A stretch of 8,175 bases of DNA from contig JAHEDF010000156.1 in the NCBI GenBank assembly GCA_024641365.1, positions 1 through 8,175 of the forward strand, read 5' to 3'. A model generated the notes under the pieces. The model searched no databases and was not told the origin of the DNA. It worked only from the letters and a program-made list of their open reading frames with translations. Position numbers and translations under genes: made by a program. The stretch is from Planctomycetota bacterium. GTDB lineage: Bacteria; Planctomycetota; UBA11346. Below are positions 6,601 to 8,175 of the stretch, one piece after another (positions within the stretch are counted from its first letter, which is position 1; every line of letters begins with the position of its first letter).

Positions 6601-8175
6601 GTGACGCTTTGGACATCGTTAATTGCTCCACAAGCAAATCAGGAGAGCACCTTTAGGTCTTTTGCTCAAGCGGATTGTATTAAAAGGTCAAATGAAATGA
6701 CCAAATGCTGTCGATGGATTGATATGGCAGCGTTGAGCATGCTCGTGGTTTTAATTTATTTACTCACCGCAGATCATGTACCGCTTGGGTCAGCTACGCG
6801 TTATTATGAGGCTACTCGTGAAATGACTGAAACGGGTAATTGGTTGGTGCCACAATTACATTACGTGCCTTATGTTGAAAAACCGCCCTTAGTGTATTGG
6901 CTTGGTGCAGCAGGTCGACTTATTGGAGATCATCCTTTTTTTACATCACTGCCTAGTTTATTAGCCACCATTATATCGGTTATCACAACCTATATTATGG
7001 GCTGCCAATGGCGTAATCGTTCCGTTGGTATGACAGCTGCGGGTTTATTAGCAGGAGCATCTTTTACAGAAGTCATGTCTGGTGTACTGACAACTGACCC
7101 GTTATTAGCAGCTGCATTGTTGGTCGCTATGTATTGCTGGTGGCGCTGGGATGGCGAGCAACAACAAACCAACTTTTGGCTTTATAGCTGTTACGCGGCA
7201 ATCGCTTGTGGCTGGCTCATTAAAGGACCAATTGCGTTAGCATTTCCAGCTGCTGGAATTGCACTCTACGCATTTTTACGCGCAGGATGGCGTCACATAT
7301 TTATAACACTCTATGCCATGAAACCATGGTGGGGAGCCATCATTATTGTCGCTATCAATTTACCATGGACGTTAGCATTATGGTATCATGACTCGCGCTT
7401 AGTGGAATTTTTCTATGTCGATATCAATTTTGATGCCTTCATTCATGGACATTATAATCATCCTGGGCCATGGTGGTACTATGGGCCTATAATCGCTGCT
7501 AGTTTAGCGCCCTATAGTGTTATTTTATTACCAGTCATTGGCCAATCGCTCTGGTCAATTATCTCTAGCTTACAATGGAAACGCGATGGTAGTCATGCCA
7601 CCACACAAACTGACTTGTCACATTTATATTATTTGAGCATGATTATTGGTCCACTTGTATTACTCTCAATTAGTAGTGCTAAATTAGGCACGTATCTCAT
7701 GCCGCTGACGCCATTACTTTTCCTGCTGTCGGCAGATGTCATTAGTCGATGGGAAAAAATTCCACGCTGGGTAACTGGCCTAATGGTCACACAAGCCACT
7801 ATTATAGCATTGGCCGTTGCTTTAATTCCAGTGGCGCTCATTGCTATTCATGAGTCACTTGAGCAAGGACATCCCCTTATACTTTTTGGTATGACATTTG
7901 CCAAAGAGCCGCAATTAGCCGAAATTGATTGGTCGTATAGTTGGCATCTCGTTTTGGCAGGTGGGCTATTATTGTTAGCAGCCATTGCCAGCGTTGCATT
8001 AATTATGGTTGGTCGATTGCGTGCTTCATTGGCATCACTCGCCGTCGGCGTGACGTGTGTTTTAGCTTTAATTTTCCCAAACATTGATGAATTAGTGCCA
8101 CATCTTGATGCCGCGCCACTTGCCCGCATCATTCAAAAAAATACGACGCCAGCCGATGGTATTAATAAAGGTGAT
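6601..8175 (+). CDS. arnT: Lipid A L-Ara4N transferase of GT83/ArnT family, 3' end outside window; unusual active site
   Basis: Polytopic GT-C glycosyltransferase that moves L-Ara4N from undecaprenyl phosphate to lipid A at the periplasmic face. 525 codons are open to the right edge. By comparison with E. coli ArnT (550 residues) roughly 120 C-terminal residues, the soluble periplasmic domain, are missing. Numbering from the GTG, the family signatures are ATRYYEATREM (65-75), NWLVPQL, VEKPPLVYW with Glu93-Lys94, TTDPLL with Asp166, WLIKGPIALAFP, NLPWTLALWY, GPWWYYGPI and SAKLGTYLMP. The acidic pair of the family DExRY motif is replaced by Ser64-Ala65, while the neighbouring Arg67, Lys94 and Asp166 are kept. 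KLP is KLG at 361-363. The start is uncertain: GTG 6601 has AAGGA six bases upstream and follows the dehydrogenase by nine bases. ATG 6697 (codon 33) has AAAAGG nine bases upstream and gives the short N-terminus usual before helix 1. No internal stop or frameshift is seen. Confidence 0.9.
   Translation, partial: MTLWTSLIAPQANQESTFRSFAQADCIKRSNEMTKCCRWIDMAALSMLVVLIYLLTADHVPLGSATRYYEATREMTETGNWLVPQLHYVPYVEKPPLVYWLGAAGRLIGDHPFFTSLPSLLATIISVITTYIMGCQWRNRSVGMTAAGLLAGASFTEVMSGVLTTDPLLAAALLVAMYCWWRWDGEQQQTNFWLYSCYAAIACGWLIKGPIALAFPAAGIALYAFLRAGWRHIFITLYAMKPWWGAIIIVAINLPWTLALWYHDSRLVEFFYVDINFDAFIHGHYNHPGPWWYYGPIIAASLAPYSVILLPVIGQSLWSIISSLQWKRDGSHATTQTDLSHLYYLSMIIGPLVLLSISSAKLGTYLMPLTPLLFLLSADVISRWEKIPRWVTGLMVTQATIIALAVALIPVALIAIHESLEQGHPLILFGMTFAKEPQLAEIDWSYSWHLVLAGGLLLLAAIASVALIMVGRLRASLASLAVGVTCVLALIFPNIDELVPHLDAAPLARIIQKNTTPADGINKGD

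Overview
The window carries most of an operon for adding 4-amino-4-deoxy-L-arabinose (L-Ara4N) to lipid A, the modification that lowers outer-membrane charge and gives resistance to polymyxin and cationic peptides. Proteins close to the proteobacterial Arn set, a Gram-negative RND efflux pump and a moderate base composition (about 40% GC in the lines I sampled, with many TTA and ATT codons) point to a proteobacterium, most likely a gammaproteobacterium that is not a typical enteric. I cannot name the genus.

Layout. Positions 2-991 (+) hold the C-terminal third of an RND inner-membrane efflux permease, cut by the window edge. Converging on it with a 13-base gap is a PAP2-family membrane phosphatase (1005-1883, -) with all catalytic motifs. 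A 111-base divergent intergenic region (1884-1994) must hold the promoters of the phosphatase and of the arn operon. From 1995 to the right edge every gene is on the + strand: an SMR-type ArnE/ArnF-like flippase subunit, arnB, arnC, a stand-alone ArnA formyltransferase, a stand-alone ArnA dehydrogenase/decarboxylase, and arnT, which runs off the right edge. Four of the five junctions overlap by 4 or 8 bases and the fifth has at most a 9-base gap if the GTG start of arnT is right, so this is one tightly coupled transcription unit.

How the genes work together. By family knowledge, the dehydrogenase oxidises and decarboxylates UDP-glucuronate to the UDP-4-keto-pentose. ArnB transaminates it to UDP-L-Ara4N and the formyltransferase N-formylates that. 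ArnC moves the formylated sugar to undecaprenyl phosphate, ArnD (not in this window) removes the formyl group, ArnE/F flips the lipid-linked sugar, and ArnT transfers it to lipid A in the periplasm.

Main oddities. (1) ArnT has Ser-Ala where the family has the acidic Asp-Glu of its DExRY motif, including the position proposed as catalytic. (2) The two halves of ArnA are separate genes with a 4-base overlap. (3) The order is E/F-B-C-A1-A2-T, with one SMR subunit at the front and no arnD between arnA and arnT. (4) A PAP2 phosphatase shares the promoter region. I see no mobile element, CRISPR array, tRNA or rRNA gene, or clear intrinsic terminator, and no gene-free stretch over 300 bases.
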